Assembly: GCF_017308985.1 (NCBI RefSeq)
Contig: NZ_JADWPE010000007.1
Location: forward strand, 186,001 to 250,000
Direction of reading: 5' to 3'
Length of the DNA stretch: 64,000 nt
Source of the DNA: Lysobacter changpingensis
GTDB taxonomy: Bacteria; Pseudomonadota; Gammaproteobacteria; Xanthomonadales; Xanthomonadaceae
Shown piece after piece: positions 1 to 9,153 of the stretch; position 1 is the first letter of the stretch; every line of letters begins with the position of its first letter. The position numbers were made by a program, and so were the translations under genes. The notes under the pieces are model-generated. The model made no database searches. It saw only the letters and a list, made by a program, of their open reading frames with translations, and was not told where the DNA came from.

Positions 1-592
1 TGTGGCCCAGTCCGCCCAGTCCGACGACCGCCACGCGATCGCCCGCCTTGACGCCGAAATGCTTCAGCGGCGAATACGTCGTGATGCCCGCGCACAACAG
101 CGGCGCGGCGCGGTCGAGCGGGATGGAATCGGGGATACGCAGCACGTAGCCCGCATCGACCGTGATCTGCGTGGAATAGCCGCCGTAGGTCGGACGGGTG
201 CGGTCCTGGCGGCGACGGTCGCCAGGATCGCGCTCGAAACTGTTGTACGTGCCGGTCATGCCGAAATTGCAGTACTGCTGCTCGCCGGCTTCGCACGAAG
301 GACACGTGCGGCACGAATCGACGAAGCAGCCCACGCCGACCGCATCGCCGATCTTGAACGCGGCGACTTCGCTGCCGACCCTGGACACGCGGCCGACGAT
401 CTCGTGGCCCGGCACCATCGGGAACACCGAGCCGCCCCAGCCGTCGCGCGCCTGGTGGATGTCGGAGTGGCACACGCCGCAGTAGAGGATGTCGATGAGG
501 ACTTCGTGCGGACCGGGCTCGCGGCGCTCGATGGCGAATGGAACGAGCGGCGTGGTCGCGCCGAGCGCGGCGTAGGCGGGCGTCTTGGACAT
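1..592 (-). CDS. zinc-dependent alcohol dehydrogenase (partial, C-terminus off window)
   Basis: Medium-chain, zinc-dependent NAD(P)H alcohol/aldehyde oxidoreductase; only about 197 N-terminal residues lie in the window and the gene runs off the left edge. Visible are the catalytic-zinc motif YCGVCHSD (Cys38, His42), PGHE at 61-64, the four structural-zinc cysteines at about 94, 97, 100 and 108, and the start of the Rossmann loop VGLGGLGH. Order and spacing match the cinnamyl-alcohol dehydrogenase/YjgB-AdhC type, usually about 350 residues. The ATG start is the first plausible one. It is divergent from yajQ. The substrate cannot be told from sequence. Confidence 0.9.
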   Translation of the reverse strand, partial: MSKTPAYAALGATTPLVPFAIERREPGPHEVLIDILYCGVCHSDIHQARDGWGGSVFPMVPGHEIVGRVSRVGSEVAAFKIGDAVGVGCFVDSCRTCPSCEAGEQQYCNFGMTGTYNSFERDPGDRRRQDRTRPTYGGYSTQITVDAGYVLRIPDSIPLDRAAPLLCAGITTYSPLKHFGVKAGDRVAVVGLGGLGH

Positions 593-755
593 GGGGATTC
601 CTGAGAATGCGGCGGATGACGGGAAGTCTAGTCGCGCCGGCATGCGCGCACCGTGCGCCAATGGTCGGCATGGCGTCGACACAGCGTTCCAACGCTGCAC
701 CTTCGCGCCCGCTGCGCTACCCTTTGCGCCCCCGAAACCGTCCACGGAGCCGCTC

Positions 756-1238
756 ATGCCTTCCTTCGACATCGTCTCCGAAGTCGACAGCCACGAACTG
801 ACCAACGCCGTAGACCAGGCCAACCGCGAGCTCGGCACGCGCTTCGATTTCAAGGGCGTGGACGCGAAGTTCGTGCTCGAGGACCAGGTCATCACGCAAT
901 CGGCGCCGAGCGATTTCCAGCTCAAGCAGATGAACGACATCCTGCGTGCGCGGCTCATCGCGCGCGGCATCGACGTGCGCTGCCTGGAGTTCGGCGACGT
1001 GGAAACCAACCTGGCCGGCGCGCGGCAGAAGATCACGGTGAAGCAGGGCATCGAGCGCGAGCTGGCGAAGAAGATCCAGGGCTCGATCAAGGACGCCAAG
1101 CTCAAGGTCGACAGCCAGATCAACGGCGACAAGCTGCGCGTGACCGGCAAGAAACGCGACGACCTGCAGGCGGCGATCGCGCTGCTGCGCGGCGTCGAAT
1201 TCGAGCGTCCGCTGCAGTTCGAAAACTTCCGCGACTGA
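756..1238 (+). CDS. yajQ: YajQ family nucleotide-binding protein
   Basis: 160 residues, the full length of the YajQ (DUF520) family; begins [11 protein letters not shown] and ends FENFRD as family members do. Members fold as two small alpha/beta domains and bind nucleotides; in Xanthomonas a YajQ protein is a cyclic-di-GMP effector that acts with a transcription factor. That role here is inference from family and lineage. The ATG was chosen because GGAG lies just upstream and the family N-terminus starts there, although the frame is open further upstream. The next gene starts five bases after the stop, so the two are probably co-transcribed. Confidence 0.95.
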   Translation: MPSFDIVSEVDSHELTNAVDQANRELGTRFDFKGVDAKFVLEDQVITQSAPSDFQLKQMNDILRARLIARGIDVRCLEFGDVETNLAGARQKITVKQGIERELAKKIQGSIKDAKLKVDSQINGDKLRVTGKKRDDLQAAIALLRGVEFERPLQFENFRD

Positions 1239-1243
1239 CGCGC

Positions 1244-1780
1244 GTGGACGTCGAAGACCCCATCGCCGCGACCCGCCGCTGGCTGGAACGCGCGGTGATC
1301 GGGCTCAACCTGTGCCCGTTCGCGAAAGCCGTGTACGTGAAGCAGCAGGTGCGTTTCGTGCTCAGCGAGGCGACCACGCCGGACGCGCTGCTGGACGAGC
1401 TCGCCTCCGAACTGTCGCTGCTCGCGCGTACGGATCCCGACGTCGTGGACACCACGCTGCTGGTGCATCCGCGCGTGCTGGCGGACTTCCTCGACTACAA
1501 CGATTTCCTCGATCGCGCTGATGCTGCGGTCGCGGCGCTGGGCCTGGAAGGCGAGATCCAGGTCGCGAGCTTCCATCCGCAGTACCGGTTCGCCGGCACG
1601 TATGCCGACGAGATGGGCAACTTCACCAACCGCTCGCCGTATCCGACGCTGCATCTGTTGCGCGAGGCGAGCATCGATCGGGCGGTGGCGGCGTTTCCGG
1701 ATCCTGACGTGATCGTGGAGCGGAACATCGCGACGCTGGAGAAGCTGGGGCCTGAGGGCTGGGACCGGTTGATGGAGTGA
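1244..1780 (+). CDS. DUF1415 domain-containing protein
   Basis: 178 residues with a GTG start. Contains the hallmark N-terminal stretch GLNLCPFAK (about 20-28) and the motifs [10 protein letters not shown] and [13 protein letters not shown] of the DUF1415 family. The biochemical function is unknown. The start is placed five bases after the yajQ stop because the family similarity begins there; the frame is open upstream through yajQ, so a slightly different start is possible. Cytoplasmic; no signal peptide or membrane segment. Confidence 0.9.
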   Translation: MDVEDPIAATRRWLERAVIGLNLCPFAKAVYVKQQVRFVLSEATTPDALLDELASELSLLARTDPDVVDTTLLVHPRVLADFLDYNDFLDRADAAVAALGLEGEIQVASFHPQYRFAGTYADEMGNFTNRSPYPTLHLLREASIDRAVAAFPDPDVIVERNIATLEKLGPEGWDRLME

Positions 1781-1787
1781 TCCCTTC

Positions 1788-1808
1788 CCTTCTCCCTGCG
1801 GGAGAAGG
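1788..1808. terminator. hairpin after DUF1415 gene
   Basis: Perfect 9-bp stem CCTTCTCCC/GGGAGAAGG with a 3-base loop, 7 bases after the stop. No T-run follows, so it could be a 3' stabiliser or part of a dispersed CTCTCCC-type repeat rather than a strict intrinsic terminator. Confidence 0.5.
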
Positions 1809-1912
1809 TGCCCGGAGGGCGGATGAGGGGCGACGAAGGGGCAAGGTCGAAGCTCGCGGCACTCACCGCACCTGCTTTTCGTACGCTTCCCTTCCGTTAC
1901 CCCTCACCCCAC

Positions 1913-1932
1913 CCCTCTCCCGAGGGAGAGGG
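1913..1932 (-). terminator. hairpin after HAD gene
   Basis: Perfect 9-bp stem CCCTCTCCC/GGGAGAGGG, directly downstream of the minus-strand HAD stop. Same CTCTCCC family as the hairpins at 12824, 15621 and 31693. Confidence 0.5.
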
Positions 1933-1935
1933 CCT

Positions 1936-2625
1936 TCAATCACAGGCTTTCAGCGCCGGCTCGATCAACGCCCGCGCATGCACCAGAGAATCGACGATGC
2001 GATGGCCGAGCGCGCGCACGGCGTCGTCGGGAATCACCAGGTCCGGCACCTGGATCGGCGTCATGCCCGCCGCGAGCGCGGCGCGCACGCCGGGCACGGA
2101 ATCCTCCAGCACGACGCAGTCGGACGGCGACACGCGCAGGCGCTGCGCGGCGAGCAGGTAGATGTCCGGCGCGGGCTTGGTGTGCCGCACCTCGTTGCCG
2201 GCGACCACCTCGTCGAAATGCGGCAGCAGGCCGGTCGTGGTGAGCTTCTGCAGCGCGCGCTCGCGGCGCGTCGAGGTGACGACCGCACGCGGGATGCCGC
2301 GCTCCTCCAGCAGCGCGAGCAGCTCCAGCACGCCCACCTTCAACGGCAGGCCCGCCTCGACGTGCGCGTCGTAGCGCACCTGCAGGCCGTGCAGCAGCGC
2401 CTGCAGCATGTCCTCGTCGCCCAGGCGCGCGCGCAGCAGCTCATGGCACGCACGATCGGAAAGCCCGACGAACGACAGCCACAGCGCGTCCTCGAGTTCG
2501 AGCCCCAGCTCCTGCGACGCCTCGCGCCAGCACTGCAGCAGCGCGCGTTCGCTTTCGATCATCAGGCCGTCCATGTCGAACAGCACCGCGGCGGGCGTGA
2601 AGTCCACGGGCGCGAGAAGGCTCAT
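1936..2625 (-). CDS. HAD-superfamily phosphatase
   Basis: 229 residues. HAD motif I is FDMDGLMIES (nucleophile Asp17, acid Asp19), motif II is VVTSTRR, motif III has the KPAPDIY lysine and motif IV is VLEDS; the helical cap lies between motifs I and II. This is the beta-phosphoglucomutase-like/GPH branch, acting on small phosphorylated metabolites; the substrate is not evident. Its ATG overlaps the stop of rsuA (ATGA, 2622-2625), so it is the third cistron of a translationally coupled rsmC-rsuA-HAD operon. Such phosphatases often detoxify damaged metabolites; a role in ribosome biology is only suggested by the neighbours. Confidence 0.9.
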   Translation of the reverse strand: MSLLAPVDFTPAAVLFDMDGLMIESERALLQCWREASQELGLELEDALWLSFVGLSDRACHELLRARLGDEDMLQALLHGLQVRYDAHVEAGLPLKVGVLELLALLEERGIPRAVVTSTRRERALQKLTTTGLLPHFDEVVAGNEVRHTKPAPDIYLLAAQRLRVSPSDCVVLEDSVPGVRAALAAGMTPIQVPDLVIPDDAVRALGHRIVDSLVHARALIEPALKACD

Positions 2626-3329
2626 GCATTGGCTCCGAAGAGGATGTCGAGATCGCCGGCGTCCAGCAAACGCCAGCGGCCGGCGGGCAGGTCGCCGAGC
2701 GAAAGTCCGCCGATGCGGCTGCGATGCAGCGCCTCGACGTGGTTGCCGACCGCCGCGAACATGCGCCGCACCTGGTGGTAGCGGCCTTCGGTCAGCGTCA
2801 ACGCGGCGTGGCGCGCATCGTGCACGTGCAGCGCGGCGGGCGCGAGCGGCGTGGTGTCCGATTCGAGCATCAGCGTGCCGCTGGCGAACACCGCGCCTTC
2901 GTCGCCGCGCAGGTCCTGCGCGAGCGTCGCCTCGTACACCTTCGCCAGCTTCGCCTTGGGCGAGACGATGCGATGCAGCAGCGCGCCGTCGTCGGTCATC
3001 AGCAGCAGGCCGCTGGTGTCGCGATCGAGCCGGCCCACGCTCGACAACAGCGGCGAACGCAGGCGGAAGCGCGGCGGCAGCAGGTCGTAGATGACGCGGC
3101 CGGGATCCTTCGTCGAACACGTGTAGCCGACCGGCTTGTGCAGCATCAGCGTCATGCCGGGCGGCGGATCGAGCGGTTCGCCGTCGACGCGGATGGCGTC
3201 GTGACCGACCTTGTCGTCGGCGTACAGCACCTCGCCCTGCGGATCGGTGATGCGGCCTTCGCGGAACATCGCCGTCACGTCCTTGCGGCTGCCGTAGCCG
3301 AGGTTGGCGATGAGTTTGACGAGCTTCAT
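2622..3329 (-). CDS. rsuA: 16S rRNA pseudouridine synthase (RsuA type)
   Basis: 235 residues: an N-terminal S4 RNA-binding domain (KLVKLIANLGYGSRKDV, about 2-18) followed by the RsuA/RluB/E/F catalytic domain with SVGRLDRDTSGLLLMTDDG, whose Asp in GRLD is the catalytic nucleophile. GRYHQVRRM is a second family motif. RsuA converts U516 of 16S rRNA to pseudouridine; RluE- and RluF-type enzymes are close alternatives, so the exact target is inferred. The start overlaps the rsmC stop by ATGA and the stop overlaps the HAD start the same way. Confidence 0.88.
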   Translation of the reverse strand: MKLVKLIANLGYGSRKDVTAMFREGRITDPQGEVLYADDKVGHDAIRVDGEPLDPPPGMTLMLHKPVGYTCSTKDPGRVIYDLLPPRFRLRSPLLSSVGRLDRDTSGLLLMTDDGALLHRIVSPKAKLAKVYEATLAQDLRGDEGAVFASGTLMLESDTTPLAPAALHVHDARHAALTLTEGRYHQVRRMFAAVGNHVEALHRSRIGGLSLGDLPAGRWRLLDAGDLDILFGANA

Positions 3330-4387
3330 GCAGTGGATCCCTGTTGCGAGCGCACGGCTTCGACCACCTTGAAAGCACCTTCCTGCGCGACGATGCGTGC
3401 GCGCCCGAAGCGCGCGTCCAGCTCGGACTCGTAGGGCAGATGGCGGTTCGCCACCAGCCACAACCGCCCGCCCGGCTTCAGCGCCTGCGCTGCGACGGCG
3501 ATGAAACGGCGGCCGATGTCGGGGCGGTCCGCGCGGCCCTGCGCATGGAACGGCGGATTGCAGACCACCACGTCGAATGCGCCGTCCACGCCACGCGTGA
3601 CGTCATGCCAGTGGAAACCGAGCGCGGCGCGATCGGCGAACGGCGCGAGGTTCACGCGCGCGAGATCCAGCGCGCGTCGTTCGGCTTCGTACAAATCGAC
3701 GGCGCGGATGCCCGGACAGCGCGTGAGCAGTTCCACCGAGAGATAGCCGTAACCGGCGCCCAGATCCGCCGCGTGCCCGGCGAGATCGTGCGGCAGGTGT
3801 TCGGCAAGCAGGCGCGAGGCCGCATCGATGCGGTCCCAGGCGAACACGCCGGGGCGGCTGATGAAGCGGCCCTCGGCGACCGGTCGCGGCGCGTCGGCCT
3901 GGGCCCATTGCGCGGCAAGCGCGGCGTCGGCCGGGCCGTCCAGGGGCGCGGTCCAGAACACGCGGCACTTGTTCTTCGACAGGCTCGCGACGGCGCCGGC
4001 GATGCGCTCCAGGTCCGCTTCGCCCGACCTCGCGCCTTCGTTGTTCGCAAGGCAGGCGACGATGCGACCGCCCGGCGCGCAGCGCGCGACGGCGCGTGCG
4101 AACAGCGCGCGCGCTTCGTCGCGTTGGCGCGGCGGCAGCACGAGAACGAGCGGAAAACGCGTGGTTTCGTCCTCGTCGGCGCGCGTCATGCCGGAGCGTT
4201 CGAGCGCATCGGCCGCGGGCCGGAAGCTCTGTTCGCAACGCAGTCCGGGCCAGGCGCGCTGGTGCAGCGGCCAGCCATCGCGCGCGCGCAGGAACAACGC
4301 ACCGCCGGAAGACGGCCACGCGAGCGAACCGTCGATGAACGGCAGGAACAGGGTTTCCAGTGCGACGTCGCCGTCTTCGGCGCGCAT
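3326..4387 (-). CDS. rsmC: 16S rRNA guanine-N2 methyltransferase, RsmC/RsmD-like
   Basis: 353 residues from the chosen ATG. It has a degenerate N-terminal methyltransferase-like half and a C-terminal SAM-binding half with DLGAGYGYLSVEL and the substrate-side motif VVCNPPFH, the RsmC/RlmG two-domain plan. RsmC methylates G1207 of 16S rRNA. The frame stays open 63 bases upstream to another ATG at 4450, so the N-terminus is not certain; neither start has a convincing Shine-Dalgarno. First gene of the coupled operon with rsuA and the HAD phosphatase. Confidence 0.85.
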   Translation of the reverse strand: MRAEDGDVALETLFLPFIDGSLAWPSSGGALFLRARDGWPLHQRAWPGLRCEQSFRPAADALERSGMTRADEDETTRFPLVLVLPPRQRDEARALFARAVARCAPGGRIVACLANNEGARSGEADLERIAGAVASLSKNKCRVFWTAPLDGPADAALAAQWAQADAPRPVAEGRFISRPGVFAWDRIDAASRLLAEHLPHDLAGHAADLGAGYGYLSVELLTRCPGIRAVDLYEAERRALDLARVNLAPFADRAALGFHWHDVTRGVDGAFDVVVCNPPFHAQGRADRPDIGRRFIAVAAQALKPGGRLWLVANRHLPYESELDARFGRARIVAQEGAFKVVEAVRSQQGSTA

Positions 4388-4524
4388 GGGCGGGTCCGGG
4401 GCTGCGTGAAAGGTGATCGCCGTCAATTCTACCTGTGCGCGATGCGGCATCCGCGCGCGGTTTCATGCCGATTCAACGCCGCGCGGGCCACCATCGCGTG
4501 CAAAGGCCCAGAAGGAGAACCGCG

Positions 4525-4785
4525 ATGCGCGCCCTCTTCGTCGGCGGAACGGTCGACAACAGCGAACTGGACATGGACGGCGCCGAGCCGCCGCTGCACT
4601 ACCCCGAGAACACCGGCGGTGGCCGGCCGCGCTATCGGTTGCACCAGATCGGCGTGCGCGACGGCGAGATCGCCTATGCCGTCTACGGCGCGCCGGATCT
4701 GGCGACCGAGGAAGTCGATCGGGTGATCGAGGAGCGGGACTATCCGCGGCGCTTCGGTGCGCAGCCGCAGGGAGTGGTGCAGTAG
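4525..4785 (+). CDS. small hypothetical protein
   Basis: 86 residues, acidic and polar, no membrane segment or signal peptide and no motif I recognise. A clear AAGGAG lies 8 bases before the ATG, which supports translation. It begins MRALFVGGTVDNSEL and has a proline/glycine-rich middle. It stands alone between the divergent rsmC operon and the convergent ybbP gene. Function unknown. Confidence 0.7.
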   Translation: MRALFVGGTVDNSELDMDGAEPPLHYPENTGGGRPRYRLHQIGVRDGEIAYAVYGAPDLATEEVDRVIEERDYPRRFGAQPQGVVQ

Positions 4786-4816
4786 CGCGATCCGGTTGCG
4801 ATGCGTTTGCAGCATT

Positions 4817-4901
4817 TGTAGCCCGGGTAAGGCCGCAGGCCGCACCCGGGTTGCAGCAACGGCGAGGCAATCCCGGATGCGCTGCGCTTACCCGGGCTAC
4901 A
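4817..4901. repeat. TGTAGCCCGGG palindromic repeat, copy 1
   Basis: Inverted repeat whose left arm starts TGTAGCCCGGGTAA and right arm ends TTACCCGGGCTACA, around a divergent centre. Lies between convergent genes. First of about ten copies in the window; this one has the most divergent inner arms. Confidence 0.85.
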
Positions 4902-4909
4902 GGAGCTTG

Positions 4910-7417
4910 CTAGCCCTGTAGTTCGCGCAACGTCACCGACGGCGGCGCATCCAGCACGCGCCGCGTCGCGAACATGCCCGCGAGCAGCGCCGCGAGCACG
5001 CCCGCCACCGCGCCGACCGCGGCCATGCGCCAGTCCGCTTCCCACGGCAGGTCGAACACCTGCGTGGCGACCACGCCCGCCAGCAACGACGCAGCAATCG
5101 CCGCCGTGAGTCCCGACAGCAGGCCGATCGCCGTGAACTCCGACGCCTGCGCCAGCCGCAACTGCCGCCGGCTGCCGCCGATCGCGCGCATCACGCCGCC
5201 TTCGAGCAGCCGCTCGTCCTGGCTCGCGCTCACCGCGGCCATCAGCACCAGCAGGCCGGCGGCGAGCGAGAAGTAGAAGACCACTTCCACCACGGTCGAG
5301 ACCTGGTCGGCCGTGCTGCGCACCTGCTTGAGCACGGCGTCGATGTCGATCACCGACAGGTTCGGGAAGCGCTCGACCAGCTCGGCGGTGAAGCGCGTGC
5401 GCTGCGGCGGGACGCTCACCGCGGTGATGTGGCTGGCCGGGAAACCGTCGAGCGAACCGGGCGAGGCGATCACGAAGAAGTTCGGACGGAAGCTCTCCCA
5501 CTCCACGCTGCGCAGGCTGGTGATCGTCGCCTCGAACGCCTGGCCGGCGATGTCGAACGCGATGCGGTCGCCGATCTTCCAGCCCAGCCGCTTGGCGAAT
5601 TCCTCCTCGACGGAGACTTCGGGTTTGGCGGGCTTGCCCGTCCAGAACTCGCCTTCGGTGACGCGGTTGTCGTCGCGAAGCCGGTCTGCGACGGACAGGT
5701 TGAACTCACGTTCGGCCAGCCGCTGCGCGCGTGCGCCCTGCTCCTCGTAATCCTTGCCGGTGACGGGCTTGCCGTTGTGCTCGACCAGGCGCCCGCGGAT
5801 CATCGGATACAGCGTCGGCGCGGCCACGCCCTGTTCGGCGATGAACGCACGCACTGCGTCGACCTGGTCGTCCTGCACGTTGATGATGAAGCGGTTCGGC
5901 GCATCGCTTGCGAGCGCGAGCTGCCAGCGGTCCAGCAGGTCCGTGCGCACGAAGGTCAGCAGCAGCAGCGCCATCAGGCCCAGGCCGAGCGCCGACACCT
6001 GCGCGATGCTCGTGCCGGCGCGACGGCTCACGTTCGCCAGGCCGTAGCGAAGGCTGCCGCGCAGGCGCGACCGCACGCGCCGCACCACGACGATCAGCGC
6101 CCACGCCAGCAGCGCGAGCACCAGCAGCGTCGCGGCGATGCCGCCGAGCATCGAGAAACCCAGCGCGGCCGAACCGGCTTTCCACCACAGCAGCGCGGCG
6201 AGCCCGACGAAGCCGGCGATGCCGACCAGCCACGCGCTCGGCTCGGTGGGATCGAGGTCGCGACGCAGCACGCGCAAGGCCGGCACGCGACGCAACGCCA
6301 GCACCGGCGGCGCGCCGAAGGCCATCAGCACCACCAGCCCGACGCCATAACCCTGCAAGGCCGGCATCCAGCCCGCCGGCGGAATCGACAGCTTCAGCGC
6401 CTGCGCGAGCCAGCCGCCGATCGCCCACTGCAGCGCGAACGCGAGCAGCACGCCGATGGTGCTGGCGACGACGCCGAGCATCAGCAGTTCGCCGACCTGG
6501 ATGCCGACCAGCGTGCGTTGGCTCGCGCCGAGGCAGCGCATCACCGCGGTGCCGGACAGATGCCGTGCGCTGTGACGCCGCGCGGCCATCGCGACCGCGA
6601 CGGCGGCGAGCACGACGGAGACGAGCGCGGCGAGACCGAGGAAGCGGCCGGCACGGTCGAGCGCGGAGCGGATCTCCGGCCGCGCGTCGGCGATGGTTTC
6701 CAGGCGCTGCCCGCGTCCGAGCGCCGGCTTCGCCTTCGCGACGAAGGTCTCCACCGCGGCGGCAGGCCCGGCGACGACGAGGCGGTAGCGGATGCGGCTG
6801 CCTTCCTGCACGAGGCCGGTGGACGGCACGTCGGCGAGGTTGAGGAACACCTTCGGCGCGACGTTGAAGTAGTCGAGCGCCGCGTCGGGTTCCTGCACCA
6901 CCAGCGCCGCCAGGCGCAGGCGCGCGTCGCCCAGCGAGATCTCGTCGCCGGGCTTCGCGCCGAGCGTGTCGGCGCCGGCGCGGCTCATCCACACGGTGCC
7001 GCGCGCGGGCACGCCGCCCGCATCGCGTTCGACATGGTCGGTGCCGGCGATGCGGAACGCGCCACGCAGCGGGAAGCCTTCGCCCAGCGCGCGCAGGTCG
7101 CCGAGCTGCAGGCGTTCGCCGACGCGGATCATCGTCTGCAGCTCGATGGTTTCCGTGCGTTGCAGCGCCGGCACGTTGGCCGCGTCGCGCACCGCGCCGA
7201 CGATGGGCGAATCGGCGCGCACCACGGCATCGCCGCCGAGCAGGCGGTTGGCTTCGATCGCGAGCGCGCGTTCGGCGCGATCGGTGACGAAGCCGACCGC
7301 CGTCACCGCCAGGACGGCGAGCACCAGCGCGGCGATCAGGATGCGCACGTCGCCGGCCGCGAGATCGCGCCGCAACTGGCGCCAGGCCAGCGCGACGATG
7401 CCGTTGCCCGGCTTCAT
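4910..7417 (-). CDS. ybbP: FtsX-like ABC transporter permease (YbbP family)
   Basis: 835 residues. Architecture is that of the large YbbP/MacB-type permeases: an N-terminal membrane helix (about 22-44), a large periplasmic domain, three helices with FtsX domain 1 (about 255-370), two further central helices, a second periplasmic region and a C-terminal FtsX domain with three helices (about 700-825). It would pair with the ATPase YbbA to move or release envelope substrates; in E. coli this pair sits next to tesA exactly as here. Start overlaps the ybbA stop by ATGA. Exact substrate unknown. Confidence 0.92.
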   Translation of the reverse strand: MKPGNGIVALAWRQLRRDLAAGDVRILIAALVLAVLAVTAVGFVTDRAERALAIEANRLLGGDAVVRADSPIVGAVRDAANVPALQRTETIELQTMIRVGERLQLGDLRALGEGFPLRGAFRIAGTDHVERDAGGVPARGTVWMSRAGADTLGAKPGDEISLGDARLRLAALVVQEPDAALDYFNVAPKVFLNLADVPSTGLVQEGSRIRYRLVVAGPAAAVETFVAKAKPALGRGQRLETIADARPEIRSALDRAGRFLGLAALVSVVLAAVAVAMAARRHSARHLSGTAVMRCLGASQRTLVGIQVGELLMLGVVASTIGVLLAFALQWAIGGWLAQALKLSIPPAGWMPALQGYGVGLVVLMAFGAPPVLALRRVPALRVLRRDLDPTEPSAWLVGIAGFVGLAALLWWKAGSAALGFSMLGGIAATLLVLALLAWALIVVVRRVRSRLRGSLRYGLANVSRRAGTSIAQVSALGLGLMALLLLTFVRTDLLDRWQLALASDAPNRFIINVQDDQVDAVRAFIAEQGVAAPTLYPMIRGRLVEHNGKPVTGKDYEEQGARAQRLAEREFNLSVADRLRDDNRVTEGEFWTGKPAKPEVSVEEEFAKRLGWKIGDRIAFDIAGQAFEATITSLRSVEWESFRPNFFVIASPGSLDGFPASHITAVSVPPQRTRFTAELVERFPNLSVIDIDAVLKQVRSTADQVSTVVEVVFYFSLAAGLLVLMAAVSASQDERLLEGGVMRAIGGSRRQLRLAQASEFTAIGLLSGLTAAIAASLLAGVVATQVFDLPWEADWRMAAVGAVAGVLAALLAGMFATRRVLDAPPSVTLRELQG

Positions 7418-8115
7418 GACGCCACCAGCCGGCCGCTGTCGAGGCGGAGCAGGCGACCGCAGCGCGAGGCGAGGTGTTCGTCGTGCGTGACCAGCACCAG
7501 CGTCGTGCCTGCGTGCGCGTTCAGTTCGAACAGCAGTTCGATGATGGCCTGGCCGGTGTGCGTGTCGAGGTTGCCGGTGGGTTCGTCGGCGAACAGCAGC
7601 GACGGCCGCGTGACGAACGCGCGCGCGAGCGCGACGCGCTGCTGCTCGCCGCCGGACAGCTGGCGCGGGTAGTGGTCCAGGCGCTGGCCGAGGCCGACCT
7701 TCTCCAGGATCGCGCGAGCCGGCGCATCGACCTCGCGGTCGCCGCGCAGTTCCAGCGGCAGCATCACGTTCTCCAGCGCGGTGAGCGACGGCAGCAGCTG
7801 GAAGTTCTGGAACACGAAGCCGACCTTCTCGCCGCGCACGCGCGCGCGACCATCTTCATCCAGCGTGGACAGCGTTTCGCCGTCGAGCACCACGCGCCCG
7901 TCGCTGGGCGTGTCCAGCCCTGCAAGCAGCGACAGCAGCGTGCTCTTGCCCGAGCCGGACGCTCCGACGATCGCCACCGTATCGCCGGGCGCGATGTCGA
8001 ACGACACCTCGCTCAGGATCGTCAGCTCGCCAGAAGGCAGCATCACGCGCTTGCCCAGCGCGCTCACCTGAAGCGCGGCTTGTGCGCGTGTGCGCGGTGC
8101 GATGGAATGGGCCAT
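7414..8115 (-). CDS. ybbA: ABC transporter ATP-binding protein (YbbA)
   Basis: 233 residues from the preferred ATG. Walker A GASGSGKS, signature LSGGEQQRVALARAF, Walker B LLFADEPTGNLD and switch-histidine VTHDEH are all intact: a LolD/MacB-like ATPase energising the adjacent FtsX permease. The frame is open to 8163, but the ATG at 8115 is preceded by AAGGA at good spacing and gives the usual family length. Divergent from tesA with a 67-bp gap, the same tesA-ybbA-ybbP arrangement as in enterobacteria. Confidence 0.93.
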   Translation of the reverse strand: MAHSIAPRTRAQAALQVSALGKRVMLPSGELTILSEVSFDIAPGDTVAIVGASGSGKSTLLSLLAGLDTPSDGRVVLDGETLSTLDEDGRARVRGEKVGFVFQNFQLLPSLTALENVMLPLELRGDREVDAPARAILEKVGLGQRLDHYPRQLSGGEQQRVALARAFVTRPSLLFADEPTGNLDTHTGQAIIELLFELNAHAGTTLVLVTHDEHLASRCGRLLRLDSGRLVAS

Positions 8116-8182
8116 GTTCGTCCTTATGCTGTGTTCGTTCATCGTGTCCAGCTGTACATCCATTCTTGGGAGCGCGGATTAA

Positions 8183-8908
8183 ATGTTCTTTAAGACGACC
8201 AATGCCCGCGGTTCAGCCGCCGCACTGTCCGGATATGCCGGTTTTGCGCATCGGGTTCAATGTGCCATCGGCTGGGTCGCGGCGCTGTCGCTGATGCTGG
8301 CGGTCGCATTCCCGGCCTTCGCCCAGCCCGCGGCGAAGGCCGCGCCCGCGCCGCAGGCGGTCCGCACCGTACTGGTGATGGGCGATTCGCTGTCGGCCGG
8401 ATACGGGCTGGCGGCCTCGCAGGGCTGGGTGTCGCTCACCGCCGACCGCATCGCGAAGACCAAACCCGGCTGGCGCGTGGTGAACGCGAGCATCAGCGGC
8501 GAGACCACCGCCGGTGGCGCCGCGCGCATCGACGGCGAACTCAAGCGCAACAAGCCGGCGGTGGTGGTGATCGAGCTCGGCGCGAACGATGGCCTGCGCG
8601 GCCTGCCGCTGGCGCAATCGCGTGCGAACCTGGATCGCATGATCACCGCGTCGAAGAAAAGCGGCGCGAAGGTGCTGCTGATCGGCATGCGCATGCCGCC
8701 CAACCTCGGTCGCGAATACACGCAGGGCTTCAGCGAGAACTACAACGCGCTGGCGAAGCAGCACGGCGTGGCGTTGCTACCGTTCCTGCTGGAACCGATC
8801 GCGCTGGATCGCAACGCGTTCCAGGACGACAACCTGCATCCGGTCGCGAGCGCGCAACCGAAGCTGCGCGATCACGTGTGGACGCAGCTCGCGCCGCTGT
8901 TGCGCTGA
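8183..8908 (+). CDS. tesA: arylesterase / acyl-CoA thioesterase I (TesA)
   Basis: 241 residues of the SGNH hydrolase fold. A long N-terminal signal region with a hydrophobic core around 30-47, ending near AFAQ, directs it to the periplasm. Block I is VMGDSLSAGYGL (Ser nucleophile), block III is GANDGLRG, and block V is DDNLHPV (Asp and His). TesA enzymes hydrolyse acyl-CoA, lysophospholipid and aryl esters. GGGAG lies 10 bases before the ATG. Divergent from ybbA-ybbP. Confidence 0.93.
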   Translation: MFFKTTNARGSAAALSGYAGFAHRVQCAIGWVAALSLMLAVAFPAFAQPAAKAAPAPQAVRTVLVMGDSLSAGYGLAASQGWVSLTADRIAKTKPGWRVVNASISGETTAGGAARIDGELKRNKPAVVVIELGANDGLRGLPLAQSRANLDRMITASKKSGAKVLLIGMRMPPNLGREYTQGFSENYNALAKQHGVALLPFLLEPIALDRNAFQDDNLHPVASAQPKLRDHVWTQLAPLLR

Positions 8909-8962
8909 GTGCGTTCGATCGCATGCACGACGCATTCGCCCGCTCGACCCCGACGAACGGTA

Positions 8963-8991
8963 TTGCATTCGCTTTTTCGAACGCGTAACGT
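8963..8991 (+). promoter_or_regulatory. possible sigma70 promoter for the attenuator-like leader
   Basis: TTGCAT and TAACGT are separated by exactly 17 bases, about 45 bases upstream of the small leader ORF. Weak match by eye only; chosen because the downstream leader ORF and terminator need a promoter. Confidence 0.33.
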
Positions 8992-9036
8992 GCGCGCCCT
9001 TCGTTGCACACAAACCATCACGATCTTCGTCACGCC

Positions 9037-9144
9037 ATGAAATCCTTCGCCCACATCGCAAAGCACATCGCACTGCGGCCCATCGGCTGCTGCGGTTTCG
9101 TGCGCGCGCCGTGGCTGCGCGACGAAACGGTCCGATACGACTGA
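9037..9144 (+). CDS. possible 35-residue leader peptide
   Basis: ATG...TGA frame of 35 codons beginning MKSFAHIAKH, containing two adjacent Cys codons, several Arg codons and one Trp codon. There is no strong Shine-Dalgarno. The interest is positional: its stop codon lies only nine bases before a 10-bp hairpin, which is followed by a competing hairpin and a strong terminator, the usual layout of a ribosome-controlled attenuator. No protein family is recognised. It could be a chance ORF. Confidence 0.35.
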   Translation: MKSFAHIAKHIALRPIGCCGFVRAPWLRDETVRYD

Positions 9145-9153
9145 TCTTCCTGA

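Noticed and set aside
653-1780. Arg-rich frame overlapping yajQ
   Set aside because: Only its last 178 codons are DUF1415; the upstream part is a shadow of yajQ in another frame.
5429-7672. Long plus-strand open frame across ybbP
   Set aside because: Antisense shadow in high-GC DNA; Arg/His/Gln-rich with no motif, while the minus strand carries a clear permease.
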